Source: Bacteroidota bacterium
GTDB lineage: Bacteria; Bacteroidota; Bacteroidia; Bacteroidales; JAADJA01
DNA: 64,000 bases
Assembly: GCA_020444515.1 (NCBI GenBank)
Contig: JAHLKX010000004.1
Coordinates: forward strand, 1 to 64,000
Direction of reading: 5' to 3'
Position numbers and translations under genes: made by a program. The notes under the pieces are model-generated. The model was given only the letters and a program-made list of their open reading frames with translations, made no database searches and was not told the origin of the DNA. Shown here piece by piece: positions 8,795-17,628 of this stretch. Every line of letters starts with the position of its first letter. The first letter of the stretch is position 1.

Positions 8795-8908
8795 ATGAAG
8801 CTTAAACAATTTATACTTTTGCCGGTTGTATTACTGATCCCGTTCAGCGGGATTGTGTTTTATTTTACGTTTCTTTGCAATGATATACAAATAACCTACA
8901 ATAATTGA
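8795..8908 (+). CDS. Possible 37-residue membrane peptide overlapping the DUF454 start
   Basis: A 38-codon frame starting at ATG 8795 and ending in TGA at 8906-8908, where the final A is also the first base of the DUF454 ATG (TGATG). The peptide begins MKLKQFILLPVVLLIPF and has one long hydrophobic stretch with a basic N-terminus, as in a single-pass membrane protein or uncleaved signal anchor. The stop/start overlap is the usual signature of translational coupling. A small hairpin, ATCCCG-ttcag-CGGGAT (8837-8853), lies inside the frame. No known family is recognised. It could instead be an untranslated leader that happens to be open, so confidence is moderate to low. Confidence 0.4.
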   Translation: MKLKQFILLPVVLLIPFSGIVFYFTFLCNDIQITYNN

Positions 8909-9408
8909 TGGTTGAAACAAACAGGGACAAACAAGAGGAACAAACCGGCCGGCTGAGGGTGACCCAAAATCAACCCCTTAAATGGCTTTATATCACGCTG
9001 GGTACGGTTGCTGTGGGTCTTGGCTTTCTGGGCATCTTTCTGCCTTTGCTGCCCACAACCGCTTTCCTGCTACTGGCCGCCTGGGCTTATGCGCGCAGCT
9101 CCCCACGGTTCTACCATTGGCTGCTCAACAACCGGTTGTTTGGACGATACATCACCGCTTACCTGCAGGGAAAAGGGATGCCGGTTATTTCCAAAGTATC
9201 GACTATTCTATTACTTTGGCTCACCATCCTGGCAACAACGATCTTTTTCGTTGAGAACATATACGTCAGGATCGTGCTGATCATGGTGGCTATCGGAGTG
9301 AGTATTCATATCGTAACCTTACCTACACTAAGAAGAAGCAATGAAAGCGCTATAAAAACTGGCGGGAAAAGTGCACCACAGATCCAGAATGGCATAAATC
9401 GAAGTTAG
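8908..9408 (+). CDS. DUF454 (YbaN) family inner-membrane protein
   Basis: A ~166-residue small membrane protein. The diagnostic core is present: KWLYITLGTVAVGLGFLGI followed by FLPLLPTTAFLLLAAWAYARSS and the motif FYHWLLNNRLFGRYI, then two further membrane segments (about residues 95-140). This is the DUF454/YbaN family, whose function is unknown; Escherichia coli YbaN is an inner-membrane protein. The ATG at 8908 is preferred over the TTG at 8905 because it forms a TGATG overlap with the preceding small frame. The C-terminal tail is polar and basic and probably cytoplasmic. The next gene starts 135 bases downstream behind its own promoter-like element. Confidence 0.88.
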   Translation: MVETNRDKQEEQTGRLRVTQNQPLKWLYITLGTVAVGLGFLGIFLPLLPTTAFLLLAAWAYARSSPRFYHWLLNNRLFGRYITAYLQGKGMPVISKVSTILLLWLTILATTIFFVENIYVRIVLIMVAIGVSIHIVTLPTLRRSNESAIKTGGKSAPQIQNGINRS

Positions 9409-9509
9409 GATCCCTCCGTTGGTTGTGTCACAAAAATGCCACGCTTTTTCAAATACGCACCTTGCTTTTAGTTAAAGCCTCCCATAATTTTTTCAAACAA
9501 CCACAGGGG

Positions 9510-9517
9510 TAATTTTG
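9510..9517 (+). promoter_or_regulatory. Candidate -7 promoter element (TAATTTTG)
   Basis: TAATTTTG matches the Bacteroidetes -7 consensus TAnnTTTG and ends 26 bases before the ATG at 9544. The region about 20 bases upstream is T-rich (around 9487-9492) but has no clear TTTG, so the -33 element is weak. Expected to drive the metallophosphoesterase gene. Confidence 0.4.
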
Positions 9518-9543
9518 TTTATAGTATCATCAAGCTTTTGACC

Positions 9544-11475
9544 ATGATCTCTGATTCCATGCATTTGCGGTTCCTTATATTGTTTTTGATGATCCTTCAA
9601 CAGGTTGTACAATTGCCGGCACAGGGTGATGATCCGCCGGGTCAACCTGTACTTGTCGCACCTGCTGATCAATCAACCGGGAATCCTACAGGAATTACCC
9701 TGTCCGTTATCGTCTCCGATCCCGATGCAGACCTGCTATCGGTTACTTTTTATGGAAGAAAAAAACCGGATTCCACCGATGATTTCACCCTTGTAGGCCT
9801 CCCCGATACCCAGTATTATACCGGTGAACTAAACGGTGGAAGTGCCGACATTTTCTACAGTCAAACCCAATGGATCGTTGAAAACAGGGAAGAAAAAAAC
9901 ATTGTTTATGTGGTGCAGGCGGGCGACTGTGCTGAAAATGGTGACCTGGTTGAGGCTGAATGGAAACGAGCCGATACAGCCATGAAAAAGATAGAAGATC
10001 CTTTGACCACCCTCCTGGCAGATGGCATCCCTTATGCGGTTGCTGTGGGTAACCATGACCAGACTCCTTTGGGGAATCCCAATGGCACCACTGATCTGTT
10101 CAATGCTTATTTTGGTGCGGCGCGGTTTGCAGGGCGTGAATACTATGGTGGACACTATGGAACCAACAATGATAACAGCTTCCAGCTTTTTCATGCCGGT
10201 GGAATGGATTTTTTGGTCATCACCATTGAATACGATCCGGGTGCCAATGCAGCGGTGCTGAACTGGGCCGACAGCTTGCTGATCGCCCATGCTGATCGAC
10301 GGGCCATTATTGTCAGTCATTATCTCATCGGGCCTGGCAACCCCGGCAACTTTGGTGCACAGGGTCAGGCCATTTACAACCAGGTCAAAGACAATCCCAA
10401 TGTCTTTCTCATGCTGGGGGCCCACTATCCCGGCGAGGGACGGCGGACAGATCATTTCAACGGGGACACCATGCATACCCTGCTGGCCGATTACCAGGCA
10501 AGAACCAATGGCGGGAACGGCTGGTTGCGACTGATGCAGTTTTCACCGGCTAACAATTCAATATCTGTTCAAACATATTCGCCCTGGCTCGATCAGTGGG
10601 AACAGGATGCCGACAGTGAATTCGATCTGCCATACAATATGAACGATGCGGCATTGGATTCCATCGGATCTGTGGGGAATGTGGTTTCAGAATCGATCGT
10701 TGAAATACCCTGGACCAACCTTGATCCAAACACCACTTATGAGTGGTTTGTGGAGGTGAGTGATGGGCTGGGGACCCTTACCGGACCGCGCTGGTCGTTT
10801 TCCACAGGAGATCATCAACTGGATGTAAAGGTATTTCTTGAGGGCCCTTTCTTCGTAGACAATATGGTTACAGACCTGGGAACATCCATTCCCAATGATC
10901 AGCCCTATGACATGCCTCCCTGGAATTACAATGGAACCGAAAACGTATCTGACTTCCCCCCTGATGTAGTCGATTGGGTTTTGGTAGAATTGCGGGATGC
11001 CCCAGATTCCCTCGCTGCCGGAATGAACTCAAGGATATTCCGTACAGCCGCACTGCTCAAGGAAAACGGGGATATCGTTTCCACTGATGGTGTCAGCCTG
11101 CCTGGTTTTCCTGAGTCCATCAATAAAGAACTTTTTGTGGTCATATGGCACCGAAATCATCTGCCGGTTTTATCTGCCAGCCCACTTTTCAATTCAGGGG
11201 GTATATTTCAATATAATTTTACCCAGGATGCTGGTGCTGCTTTTGGTGGAGCAGAAGGATATAGCATATTACCCGGCAACCGCTGGGGTATGACCGCCGG
11301 GGATGGCAATGCCGATGGGATGATCAATGATGCCGATCAAACAGGTTGGAATGCCGATGCCGGTTATTCGGGTTATTTATTGTTCGACCTGAACCTCGAC
11401 CGGCAATCTGATAACCGGGATAAAAATGAACGCTGGCTGAATAACCTGGGTAAAACTTCCATGGTGCCGGATTAA
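9544..11475 (+). CDS. Exported calcineurin-like metallophosphoesterase with C-terminal surface module
   Basis: A ~643-residue exported protein. A signal peptide (hydrophobic RFLILFLMILQQVVQLPAQ) precedes an Ig/Big-like stretch, then a calcineurin-like phosphoesterase domain: PDTQ (about residue 87-90), QAGDCAENG (GD about 128), GNHD (about 169-172), SHYL (His about 259) and GAHYPGEG (about 292-299), i.e. all five metal-site blocks in order, the last a variant of GHxH. A fibronectin-like region (YEWFVEVSDGLGTLTGPRW) follows, and from about base 10819 the ~218-residue module LDVKVFLEGPFF ... MVPD, which is also the C-terminus of the protein at the left edge. Two dockerin-like loops (DGNADGMINDADQ and DLNLDRQSDNRDK) lie near the end. 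Substrate unknown; an extracellular phosphodiesterase or phosphatase is likely. ATG 9544 is chosen over TTG 9538; ATG 9559 is also possible. Confidence 0.9.
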   Translation: MISDSMHLRFLILFLMILQQVVQLPAQGDDPPGQPVLVAPADQSTGNPTGITLSVIVSDPDADLLSVTFYGRKKPDSTDDFTLVGLPDTQYYTGELNGGSADIFYSQTQWIVENREEKNIVYVVQAGDCAENGDLVEAEWKRADTAMKKIEDPLTTLLADGIPYAVAVGNHDQTPLGNPNGTTDLFNAYFGAARFAGREYYGGHYGTNNDNSFQLFHAGGMDFLVITIEYDPGANAAVLNWADSLLIAHADRRAIIVSHYLIGPGNPGNFGAQGQAIYNQVKDNPNVFLMLGAHYPGEGRRTDHFNGDTMHTLLADYQARTNGGNGWLRLMQFSPANNSISVQTYSPWLDQWEQDADSEFDLPYNMNDAALDSIGSVGNVVSESIVEIPWTNLDPNTTYEWFVEVSDGLGTLTGPRWSFSTGDHQLDVKVFLEGPFFVDNMVTDLGTSIPNDQPYDMPPWNYNGTENVSDFPPDVVDWVLVELRDAPDSLAAGMNSRIFRTAALLKENGDIVSTDGVSLPGFPESINKELFVVIWHRNHLPVLSASPLFNSGGIFQYNFTQDAGAAFGGAEGYSILPGNRWGMTAGDGNADGMINDADQTGWNADAGYSGYLLFDLNLDRQSDNRDKNERWLNNLGKTSMVPD

Positions 11476-11654
11476 CAGGCCTGTGACCCCAATCGTTTTT
11501 TACTGAAGATTGAATAATAAATTGTTTGCTAAATTGCTTCTTTCCTGATTATTTCCAGAATCATCATGAATATTTTCAACAAAAAGAGCAGGGATCCACA
11601 GGTGATTAGGTTGGAATGTAATTTGAATACAGTAAATCTCACTTACAGTCCCAG

Positions 11655-14048
11655 CTACTCATATCGAATAAAATGAACCGGGTTCAGGTATCCGATCCTG
11701 ATAATTTGGAAAGAGATGATCAATAAAGCAAGGATTAAACAAAACAGCAGGGTTACCACAAATATCCACAACTGAATGCCTGCATGATAGACATAGCGTT
11801 GCAACCATTGATCCATTATAAACCAGGCGATCGGAATGGCCAGCAGATTGGCAATGAATACCCATCGCATAAACCGGGTGGACATGATCACAAATACCTG
11901 TTTGAGGCTGGCACCAAATATTTTCCGAATGGCCATTTCACGACTTCGCCGTCGCACGATGTATGCAGCTAACCCAAATAACCCAAGGCCGGCAATGAAC
12001 AGGGCCAGCCCGGCACATGCTGCCAGAATCCAGGCAAAACCAAATTCTTCCGCATATCCTTGCTTCACATGATTGGTTAGGAACATATAATTGAAGTCTT
12101 CGTTCGGAACGATGCGTTTCCATTTACTTTCCAGTTGCGTAATCAGATCTTTTTTATTCATACCAGTATAGCTCACAGTAATGAAATTATACCCCTGAAA
12201 GGGAGAGCGGGTGATGATCAATGGTTCGATTTGTTTTTGAAGGCTTGAATAATGAAAATCCTCAACGACACCAATTACAGGATGGTCACCGCCCCTGCTG
12301 ATGGTCTTCCCGACCGGATCTGTCCATCCCATTTGTTTGACCAGTGTTTGGTTGATGATATAAGCCGTTGCATCTGTTCCATATTCAGCCGAAAAATTTC
12401 GGCCGTCAACGATCCTGAGGTTCATGGTGGTTAAGTAATCGTTGTCCACATCCAAAACATGGATCATGATCGGCTCTGACATTCCTTCCGGGATATATCC
12501 GTTTCGTGTAAAGTCCAATCCCGGAATATCAGAAGAAGCACCGGCATGCGCTATACCGGCAACTGTCAAAAAAGCTCTTTTAAGCGCATCACAGGCTCCT
12601 GTTGATGCTTCACTATCAAGTGAGATCACCAGTTTGTTTTCCGGTTCATAACCCAGATCCTTTTTCAGCAAAAGATTGATTTGTGTAACGATGATGAGGG
12701 TACAAAGGATGAGTGCGGAAGATACGGTATACTGAAGGATAACCAGCGTACTCCGAAAGACCGGTTTTCCGCCTGCTCCCATGGTATGACCCTTCAATAT
12801 TCTTACCGGCTGAAATTTTGAAATATTCAATGCCGGATAAGTGCCGGCCACCACACCGGTGACTAAGAGAATAAAAAGCATGATAGCAACAATTTGCAAT
12901 AAGGAAAAATTGTAAACATCTAATTGTTCCAGAAGGAAGGGATCATTGATCAAGGAGGGAAGAAAGGCTTCCACCACTTCGATGATCAAAAAGGAAAGAA
13001 AGAGAGCCACCACCGTCAGGATGAAAGTCTCGATCAAAAATTGCAGAACAATCTGCCTTCGCTCTGCTCCCATCACTTTTCGCACACCGACTTCTTTCAT
13101 CCTGCTGAAGGAAGCTGCAGCAGACAGATTGATGAAGTTAAAACAGGCAATGAACAGAATGATGATCGTTATGCTAAAAAGAATGATGATAAAGGTCAAA
13201 TTGCCTTTGGTTTCAATATCGGAATCAAAATCTGAAAAAAGGTGGACTTCTGTTAGGGGCTGAAAAATCAATGACCATTCCACGCCATAGGGCTTGAGCA
13301 TGTCATTGATCTGTTTGTCCAGAATGGACGGCAATTGTGTTTCAAATTGCCTGATACTGGTATTTTTCTTAAGCAATACATAGTTGCAATAGCTATGGCC
13401 ACCATTCCAATCAAGATATACATGCGGATCCTTGTAAAGACTCATAAATGAGACCAATACATCAAACTGGAGATGAGAATGCGGGGGAGGATCCGCAACA
13501 ATGCCGGTAATGAGTATTTTATCCCTGTTGTTCAGCTCCAGGATCTCTCCGATGGCATCACTTTCATCATCGAACATGGTCCGGGCCATGGACCGGGTCA
13601 GTACACCTGTATAAGGTTGATTGAGGATGTTGTGTTCATTGCCAATGATCAAATCAAAGGAAAGAATCTCGAAGAAAGTCGAATCGGCATACATGAGGTT
13701 TTGGGCCGGATAGTTCTTCCCATTGTAACTGAAAAAGCTCCCCCTTGGATGGGAGATCCGCACCATTGATTCTATCTCCGGTATTTCCTGGTATAAGGTC
13801 GGGCCAATCCCTGCCGTTGCAATGGCGGAAGTTGAGGTTCCTTCATTGTTGGATTCACTTTTTAAAATGACCCGGTAAATGCGATCCTTATTAGCATGGA
13901 ACCGGTCGAACATAAATTCATTGCTGATATACAATAGCGATACCACACATATGGCCATGGCAACGCTCAACCCGATGACATTGATCAAAGAAAATGATTT
14001 GTGCTTAATGATGTTTCTGAATGCGATGACAAGGTAATTTAAAAACAT
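11655..14048 (-). CDS. FtsX/MacB-type ABC transporter permease
   Basis: A 797-residue permease with the duplicated layout typical of Bacteroidota: an N-terminal membrane helix (FSLINVIGLSVAMAICVVSLL) after the family motif NYLVIAFRNIIKHK, a MacB-like periplasmic domain (about 45-245), a three-helix FtsX unit (about 285-420, including FSRMKEVGVRKVMGA), a second helix and periplasmic domain (about 435-660), and a second FtsX unit (about 675-790, with RRRSREMAIRKIFGASLKQV). Such proteins couple to a LolD/MacB ATPase and move lipids, peptides or drugs or transmit force across the envelope. No ATPase, membrane-fusion protein or TolC gene is adjacent, so the partner must be elsewhere. The gene stands alone on the minus strand between plus-strand genes. 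Confidence 0.93.
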   Translation of the reverse strand: MFLNYLVIAFRNIIKHKSFSLINVIGLSVAMAICVVSLLYISNEFMFDRFHANKDRIYRVILKSESNNEGTSTSAIATAGIGPTLYQEIPEIESMVRISHPRGSFFSYNGKNYPAQNLMYADSTFFEILSFDLIIGNEHNILNQPYTGVLTRSMARTMFDDESDAIGEILELNNRDKILITGIVADPPPHSHLQFDVLVSFMSLYKDPHVYLDWNGGHSYCNYVLLKKNTSIRQFETQLPSILDKQINDMLKPYGVEWSLIFQPLTEVHLFSDFDSDIETKGNLTFIIILFSITIIILFIACFNFINLSAAASFSRMKEVGVRKVMGAERRQIVLQFLIETFILTVVALFLSFLIIEVVEAFLPSLINDPFLLEQLDVYNFSLLQIVAIMLFILLVTGVVAGTYPALNISKFQPVRILKGHTMGAGGKPVFRSTLVILQYTVSSALILCTLIIVTQINLLLKKDLGYEPENKLVISLDSEASTGACDALKRAFLTVAGIAHAGASSDIPGLDFTRNGYIPEGMSEPIMIHVLDVDNDYLTTMNLRIVDGRNFSAEYGTDATAYIINQTLVKQMGWTDPVGKTISRGGDHPVIGVVEDFHYSSLQKQIEPLIITRSPFQGYNFITVSYTGMNKKDLITQLESKWKRIVPNEDFNYMFLTNHVKQGYAEEFGFAWILAACAGLALFIAGLGLFGLAAYIVRRRSREMAIRKIFGASLKQVFVIMSTRFMRWVFIANLLAIPIAWFIMDQWLQRYVYHAGIQLWIFVVTLLFCLILALLIISFQIIRIGYLNPVHFIRYE

Positions 14049-14437
14049 ATCAATGATGATTAAAGGTTCTAAAATGAGTGCACACCGATATCAGATAAGG
14101 TTTATGCAAGAACACTAAAATTAAGGTAATGGTGCAGGATGTTTTCATTGCTCTTGTTTATTGACCTTCGCTCGGGCAAAACATATGCCACAGGACCTTT
14201 CATGTCTCAATGCCAACGAATTACAGCACATGGCCCCAACACAGCTCTCCAAATGTGTCCGCTTTGATACAGTTGATGTTTGATTATGATACAATCCGGA
14301 TGGCATCCTTCCAATTTGTCTCACAGCATTAAATTTATCATTACGATGGAAAGCTCCGGGTTTAAGCCTTCTTTTTCAATTTGATTGTTTATTTTAGTCG
14401 CCATGTATTTTATCGGTGCAGACAAAAGGCAAAACCC
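14049..14437. other. Intergenic region, nothing recognised
   Basis: About 390 bases between the divergent permease and HsmA-like genes. It must hold both promoters, but I find no exact TAnnTTTG element, strong hairpin, repeat or RNA gene. The stretch 14381-14437 is an in-frame extension of the next gene starting at a TTG; its translation does not look like part of the family and I leave it out. Confidence 0.4.
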
Positions 14438-14818
14438 ATGTCGGGCATTTTAATATTTTCGGCGGTCACCATCACTCTGGCACTCCTGTTTTATTCGGTA
14501 GGCGCATGGGCAGAACGATTTTCAAAGTTTCTCAAAACCTGGCATGTGGTCACGTTCTGGCTGGGATTTATCTTCGATGTTACAGGCACAGTAGCCATGC
14601 ATTTCATATCCGACAATCCTTTTGATCTGAGTGACCCGCATACCCTAACCGGCCAGATCGCTTTGTGGCTCATGTTGGCCCATGCCACCTGGGCGACCCG
14701 TGTGATTCGAAAAGACGACCTCCGGCTGCGAAAAAGGTTTCATCGGTACAGCCTGGTGGTATGGTGCATCTGGCTCATTCCCTATATCAGCGGAATGTTT
14801 TTGGGGATGACCGGTTAA
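14438..14818 (+). CDS. HsmA family (TIGR03987) membrane protein
   Basis: A 126-residue integral membrane protein with four hydrophobic segments and the family landmarks: the N-terminal SGILIFSAVTITLALLFYSVGAW, then WLGFIFDVTGTVAMHF, LTGQIALWLMLAHATWA and FHRYSLVVWCIWLIPYISGM. The conserved histidines and arginines (HLxHATWA- and RFHRYS-type) fit the TIGR03987/HsmA family, small membrane proteins of unknown biochemical role; some related genes have been tied to heme-associated sensing, but that cannot be inferred here. The ATG at 14438 gives the family's usual length; the longer frame from TTG 14381 adds a charged tail without family support. No operon partner. Confidence 0.85.
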   Translation: MSGILIFSAVTITLALLFYSVGAWAERFSKFLKTWHVVTFWLGFIFDVTGTVAMHFISDNPFDLSDPHTLTGQIALWLMLAHATWATRVIRKDDLRLRKRFHRYSLVVWCIWLIPYISGMFLGMTG

Positions 14819-14879
14819 ACACCCATTCCAACAGAACCAATCTTTAAAATACTGCCAGTCAACCCCATGAACCATTGGT

Positions 14880-14911
14880 TTTGGTAGATCCTGCCGGATT
14901 GCGTAATTTTG
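14880..14911 (+). promoter_or_regulatory. Candidate promoter TTTG-N20-TAATTTTG
   Basis: TTTG (14880-14883) and TAATTTTG (14904-14911) are separated by 20 bases, matching the -33/-7 architecture of the Bacteroidetes primary sigma factor. The start codon of the second CotH gene follows at 14933, giving a predicted leader of about 15 bases. Confidence 0.6.
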
Positions 14912-14932
14912 CCGGAGATAATCAAGTGTTGA

Positions 14933-17614
14933 ATGCGGTATTTTTTAATTTTCATAATCCTTCTTCCTGTTTTTATATTCTCAGGAAAGGCACAGCCAGG
15001 TGGGATCGATCACTGGGAAATGCTCGTGGAGGCCGGTAATCTTTGGAATTATTTTCCAGGTACGGAAGAGCCTCCAGCCGACTGGAGAGACCTCCTGTTC
15101 GATGATACTGAATGGAGCCAGGGCCCCGGTGGGATTGGTTATGGTGATGGCGATGATGCCACCATTATTGATCCGGTTGGCTCATTGTATATGCGACAGT
15201 TATTTACAGTGGATGATCCGGCTGAAATAGTGGGTGCACTCTTGTACATTGACTATGATGATGGATTCGTTGCTTACCTGAATGGGATTGAGATCGCCAG
15301 GGGAAATATCGGCTTACCGGGCTGGATCCCTCCCTTCAATGCTTATGCAGATAATGATACACATGAAGCCCAGCTTTACCAGGGAGGAGAGCCGGAACAT
15401 TTCGGCCTCAATGCGATGAATCTTGATACCCTGTTGACAGCAGGCAACAATGTACTGGCCATTCAAATCCATAACTGCAATGCCACATCAAGTGACCTGT
15501 CTGCTATCCCCTATTTTTTTGCAGGCACCACCGATACGACAAACACCGGAGGCTCCTTACCAGATTGGTTTGACGAAAATGACTTCGAATTTTCTACCCA
15601 TCTGCCCATCATGGCGATCGATGCCTATGGACAACAAATCCCTGATGATCCGCGAATAATTGCCAATTTGAAAGTGTATAACAATCCCAACGGGCAAATG
15701 AACTCGATTTTGGATGAACCCACTGGCTATGATGGCATCATCAGCATTGAAACAAGGGGAGCCAGCTCACAAATGTTCGACAAGAAATCCTATTCATTCG
15801 AAACCCAACTTGCCAGTGGTGAAAACAACAATGTTGAGCTATTGGGACTTCCTTCAGAAAATGACTGGATCCTATATGGGCCTTATTCGGATAAATCCCT
15901 TCTTAGAAATGTGCTCATCATGCAACTGGCAAGGGAAATGGGCTGGTATGCCTCGCGAACGGTATTGTGCGAAGTGCTGTTGAATGGTGATTACAGGGGC
16001 ATTTATGTCCTGATGGAGAAAATCAAAAGAGACAACAACAGAGTAGACATCAACGATCTTGATGGCAATGACAATGCCGGCGATTCATTGACAGGCGGGT
16101 ATATTGTTAAAATCGACTGGCCCGATAACGGGAATACCTATGATTGGCAATCTCCGGTACATTATTTTAATGGGGATTATCTGAATCTGAATTATCAGTA
16201 TGAATACCCTGACAGGGATGAAATTACAGGGCCGCAGGCTATGTATATCGAGAATTTTGTGTCTTCGTTCGAAGAGGCCCTGATTGGTGGCAATTTTATG
16301 AATATACAGGAAGGCTACCGCAAATACATTGATGTCCATTCGTTTGCAGATTATTTCATTTTGAATGAAATTGCCAATAATGTGGATGCCTACCGCTTAA
16401 GCAATTTCCTCACCAAAGTGAGGGACTCAAAGGGAGGTAAACTATTTGAAGGGCCCATTTGGGATTTTAACCTGGGTTTTGGGAATTGTGATTTTGGCAA
16501 TGCCTGGCAAACCTTTGGCTGGGCTCTCAGCAATCCCTTTGTTGTCGAAATTATCCCCTTTCATTTGAAGCGACTGAGGCAGGATCCCTCCTTCAGAAAC
16601 CTGACACGCTGCCGCTGGGATGAACTGCGGACTTCCACTTTATCAGAAGATCATATGGATGGCATCATCGATTCACTCATCACCTATCTCGGGCCGGCCA
16701 TTGAACGTAATTTCGATCGCTGGAATATTCTCGGAACCTACGTGTGGCCCAACTATTATGTGGGTAATACCTATCAGGATGAAATTGATTATTTGAAGGG
16801 ATTCATCGATGCCAGGCTGAGCTGGATCGACAATAATCTGACAGGGATTTCAGGAGATTGTCAATCAATTTACAACCAGGAAGTGGTGGTATCGGAGATC
16901 AAATACCAGGTTGCCGATGAATACGAACCGGGCGACTGGTTTGAACTCTTCAACAACAGCTCATCCACCATTGACCTTTCGGGTTGGATAATCAAAGATG
17001 AGAATAACCTGAACACGTTTACCCTCCCACCGGGAAGCATGTTAAATCCCGGTCACCACCTCGTCATCTGCAGCGACCTTCAGAAATTTTCGTCCATATT
17101 CCCTTATGTTGGAAATGTTGTTGGTTCGTTCAACTGGAAATTAGGTCAAAATGACCGGATACGTATTTATGATACCGATGGATTGCTGGTATGTGAAATA
17201 AATTATAAAGAGGATGGTGCATGGCCCATTTTGCCTGAAGGGCTTGGATACACGCTCGAATTAACAAACCCTGCCGAAGATTTGAATGATCCGTCCAACT
17301 GGTTTACGGGTTGTCCGGGGGGATCACCCGGAAGTGCTTATTTTTTACCCTGTCCGAATTTATCGGTATCGGAAATTAGGAAAGAATCCCTCATTGTCTA
17401 CCCGAATCCTGCAAGAGATTTCCTGACGATCAAACTTAAAAAGCAAGAAAAAGTCAAAATTTCCATACTGACCATCGACGGAAAGATCATGAAGCATCAT
17501 GAACAAAATGCGAAACTGATAGAACTTGATATCAGGGACTTGAATACCGGTATTTATTTTGTTAAAGTAACCGGTGAAAGCGATATTTGGGTTAGGCGCA
17601 TTGTCATTGAATAA
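14933..17614 (+). CDS. Secreted CotH kinase-family protein with N-terminal beta domain, lamin-tail domain and T9SS sorting domain
   Basis: An 893-residue exported protein. A signal peptide (about 1-20) is followed by a jelly-roll-like domain (about 25-190: WRDLLFDDTEWSQGPGGIGYG, YIDYDDGFVAYLNGIEIARG) of a type often joined to lamin-tail proteins. The CotH kinase-like domain (about 215-590) shows IETRGASSQMFDKKSYSFE, LLNGDYRGIYVLMEKIKRD and GPIWDFNLGFGNCDFGN. A lamin-tail domain (about 645-760: VVVSEIKYQ, DWFELFNNSSSTIDLSGWII) and a T9SS sorting domain (about 815-893: VYPNPARDFLTIKL ... LNTGIYFVKVTG) finish the protein. The kinase landmarks are the more canonical of the two CotH proteins in the window. 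Phosphoacceptor unknown. A good promoter precedes it. Confidence 0.93.
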   Translation: MRYFLIFIILLPVFIFSGKAQPGGIDHWEMLVEAGNLWNYFPGTEEPPADWRDLLFDDTEWSQGPGGIGYGDGDDATIIDPVGSLYMRQLFTVDDPAEIVGALLYIDYDDGFVAYLNGIEIARGNIGLPGWIPPFNAYADNDTHEAQLYQGGEPEHFGLNAMNLDTLLTAGNNVLAIQIHNCNATSSDLSAIPYFFAGTTDTTNTGGSLPDWFDENDFEFSTHLPIMAIDAYGQQIPDDPRIIANLKVYNNPNGQMNSILDEPTGYDGIISIETRGASSQMFDKKSYSFETQLASGENNNVELLGLPSENDWILYGPYSDKSLLRNVLIMQLAREMGWYASRTVLCEVLLNGDYRGIYVLMEKIKRDNNRVDINDLDGNDNAGDSLTGGYIVKIDWPDNGNTYDWQSPVHYFNGDYLNLNYQYEYPDRDEITGPQAMYIENFVSSFEEALIGGNFMNIQEGYRKYIDVHSFADYFILNEIANNVDAYRLSNFLTKVRDSKGGKLFEGPIWDFNLGFGNCDFGNAWQTFGWALSNPFVVEIIPFHLKRLRQDPSFRNLTRCRWDELRTSTLSEDHMDGIIDSLITYLGPAIERNFDRWNILGTYVWPNYYVGNTYQDEIDYLKGFIDARLSWIDNNLTGISGDCQSIYNQEVVVSEIKYQVADEYEPGDWFELFNNSSSTIDLSGWIIKDENNLNTFTLPPGSMLNPGHHLVICSDLQKFSSIFPYVGNVVGSFNWKLGQNDRIRIYDTDGLLVCEINYKEDGAWPILPEGLGYTLELTNPAEDLNDPSNWFTGCPGGSPGSAYFLPCPNLSVSEIRKESLIVYPNPARDFLTIKLKKQEKVKISILTIDGKIMKHHEQNAKLIELDIRDLNTGIYFVKVTGESDIWVRRIVIE

Positions 17615-17628
17615 ACTCAAAATTTGAC

